Source: Bathynomus jamesi
Lineage: Eukaryota; Arthropoda; Malacostraca; Isopoda; Cirolanidae
NCBI GenBank assembly: GCA_023014485.1
Contig: JAJOZX010012114.1
Span: 1-64,000 of the forward strand
Direction of reading: 5' to 3'
Length of the DNA stretch: 64,000 nucleotides
Position numbers and translations under genes: made by a program. The first letter of the stretch is position 1; the number at the start of each line of letters is the position of its first letter. Below the pieces are notes generated by a model. It was not told the DNA's origin. It worked only from the letters and a program-made list of their open reading frames with translations, and made no database searches. Below, piece by piece: positions 63,991-64,000 of the stretch.

Positions 63991-64000
63991 CACAGATTCT

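Larger units (their letters stand above)
57503..64000. mobile_element. Polinton/Maverick P2, left part
   Basis: The left end AGTAGTATAGCCGCAAAAGG (57503) matches the P1 left end. It holds G1, G2 and polymerase B on the minus strand in the same order as P1, with no mariner insert, and runs off the right edge of the window. Far fewer breaks than P1. Confidence 0.88.

Overview
The window is eukaryotic repeat-rich DNA with no convincing host gene. It carries dense (TA)n, (CA)n and (GA)n microsatellites, TTAGG-type repeats, and element families common in arthropods (Penelope-like elements, Polintons, Tc1/mariner, jockey/CR1-type LINEs). An arthropod, perhaps a crustacean, is my inference; no marker gene fixes the species. 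Almost every coding region is a transposon gene broken by frameshifts or stops. Many frameshifts sit in homopolymers, so some may be assembly error rather than decay.

Layout. 1-13.7 kb: a head-to-tail tandem array of near-identical Penelope-like elements (PLE). It has one partial unit, four complete units of about 2.87-2.95 kb and a terminal fragment, with a hammerhead-ribozyme-like motif at each junction. 13.7-17.5 kb: element E1, a DNA transposon of a family I cannot name, with a nested 525-bp MITE that holds a TTAGG-like array. 18.4-22.5 kb: a Tc1-like element with long terminal inverted repeats, split by E2, a relative of E1. 22.5-38.9 kb: a decayed Polinton/Maverick (P1) with protein-primed DNA polymerase B, packaging ATPase, integrase, capsid proteins and adenain-like protease. 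P1 is itself invaded by a DD41D mariner (M1) and by E3. 38.9-45.5 kb: no recognisable gene. 45.5-47.5 kb: a 685-bp tandem repeat whose microsatellite took the insertion of E4 (47.5-50.7 kb). 51.5-52.8 kb: a 5'-truncated LINE. 52.8-55.5 kb: a second DD41D mariner (M2) split by a DD37E Tc1-like element (M3). 56-57.4 kb: LINE and Tc1 fragments. 57.5-64 kb: the left part of a second, better preserved Polinton (P2), running off the window.

How the parts relate. E1-E4 share TAGGG-type termini and a common protein architecture: an aspartate in an (F/W)DG context, a second Asp in (G/F)D(S/T), a C-x2-H-x2-E motif and a C-terminal ER motif. E2 has a perfect 9-bp target duplication, E3 an imperfect one (7/9). 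E4 also has a likely intron holding an 89-bp perfect palindrome with a tRNA-like B box. The two Polintons share gene order, and P2 gives the empty-site reference for the M1 insertion in P1. The nesting allows relative dating: Tc1 then E2; P1 then M1 and E3; 685-bp array then E4; M2 then M3; E1 then its MITE.
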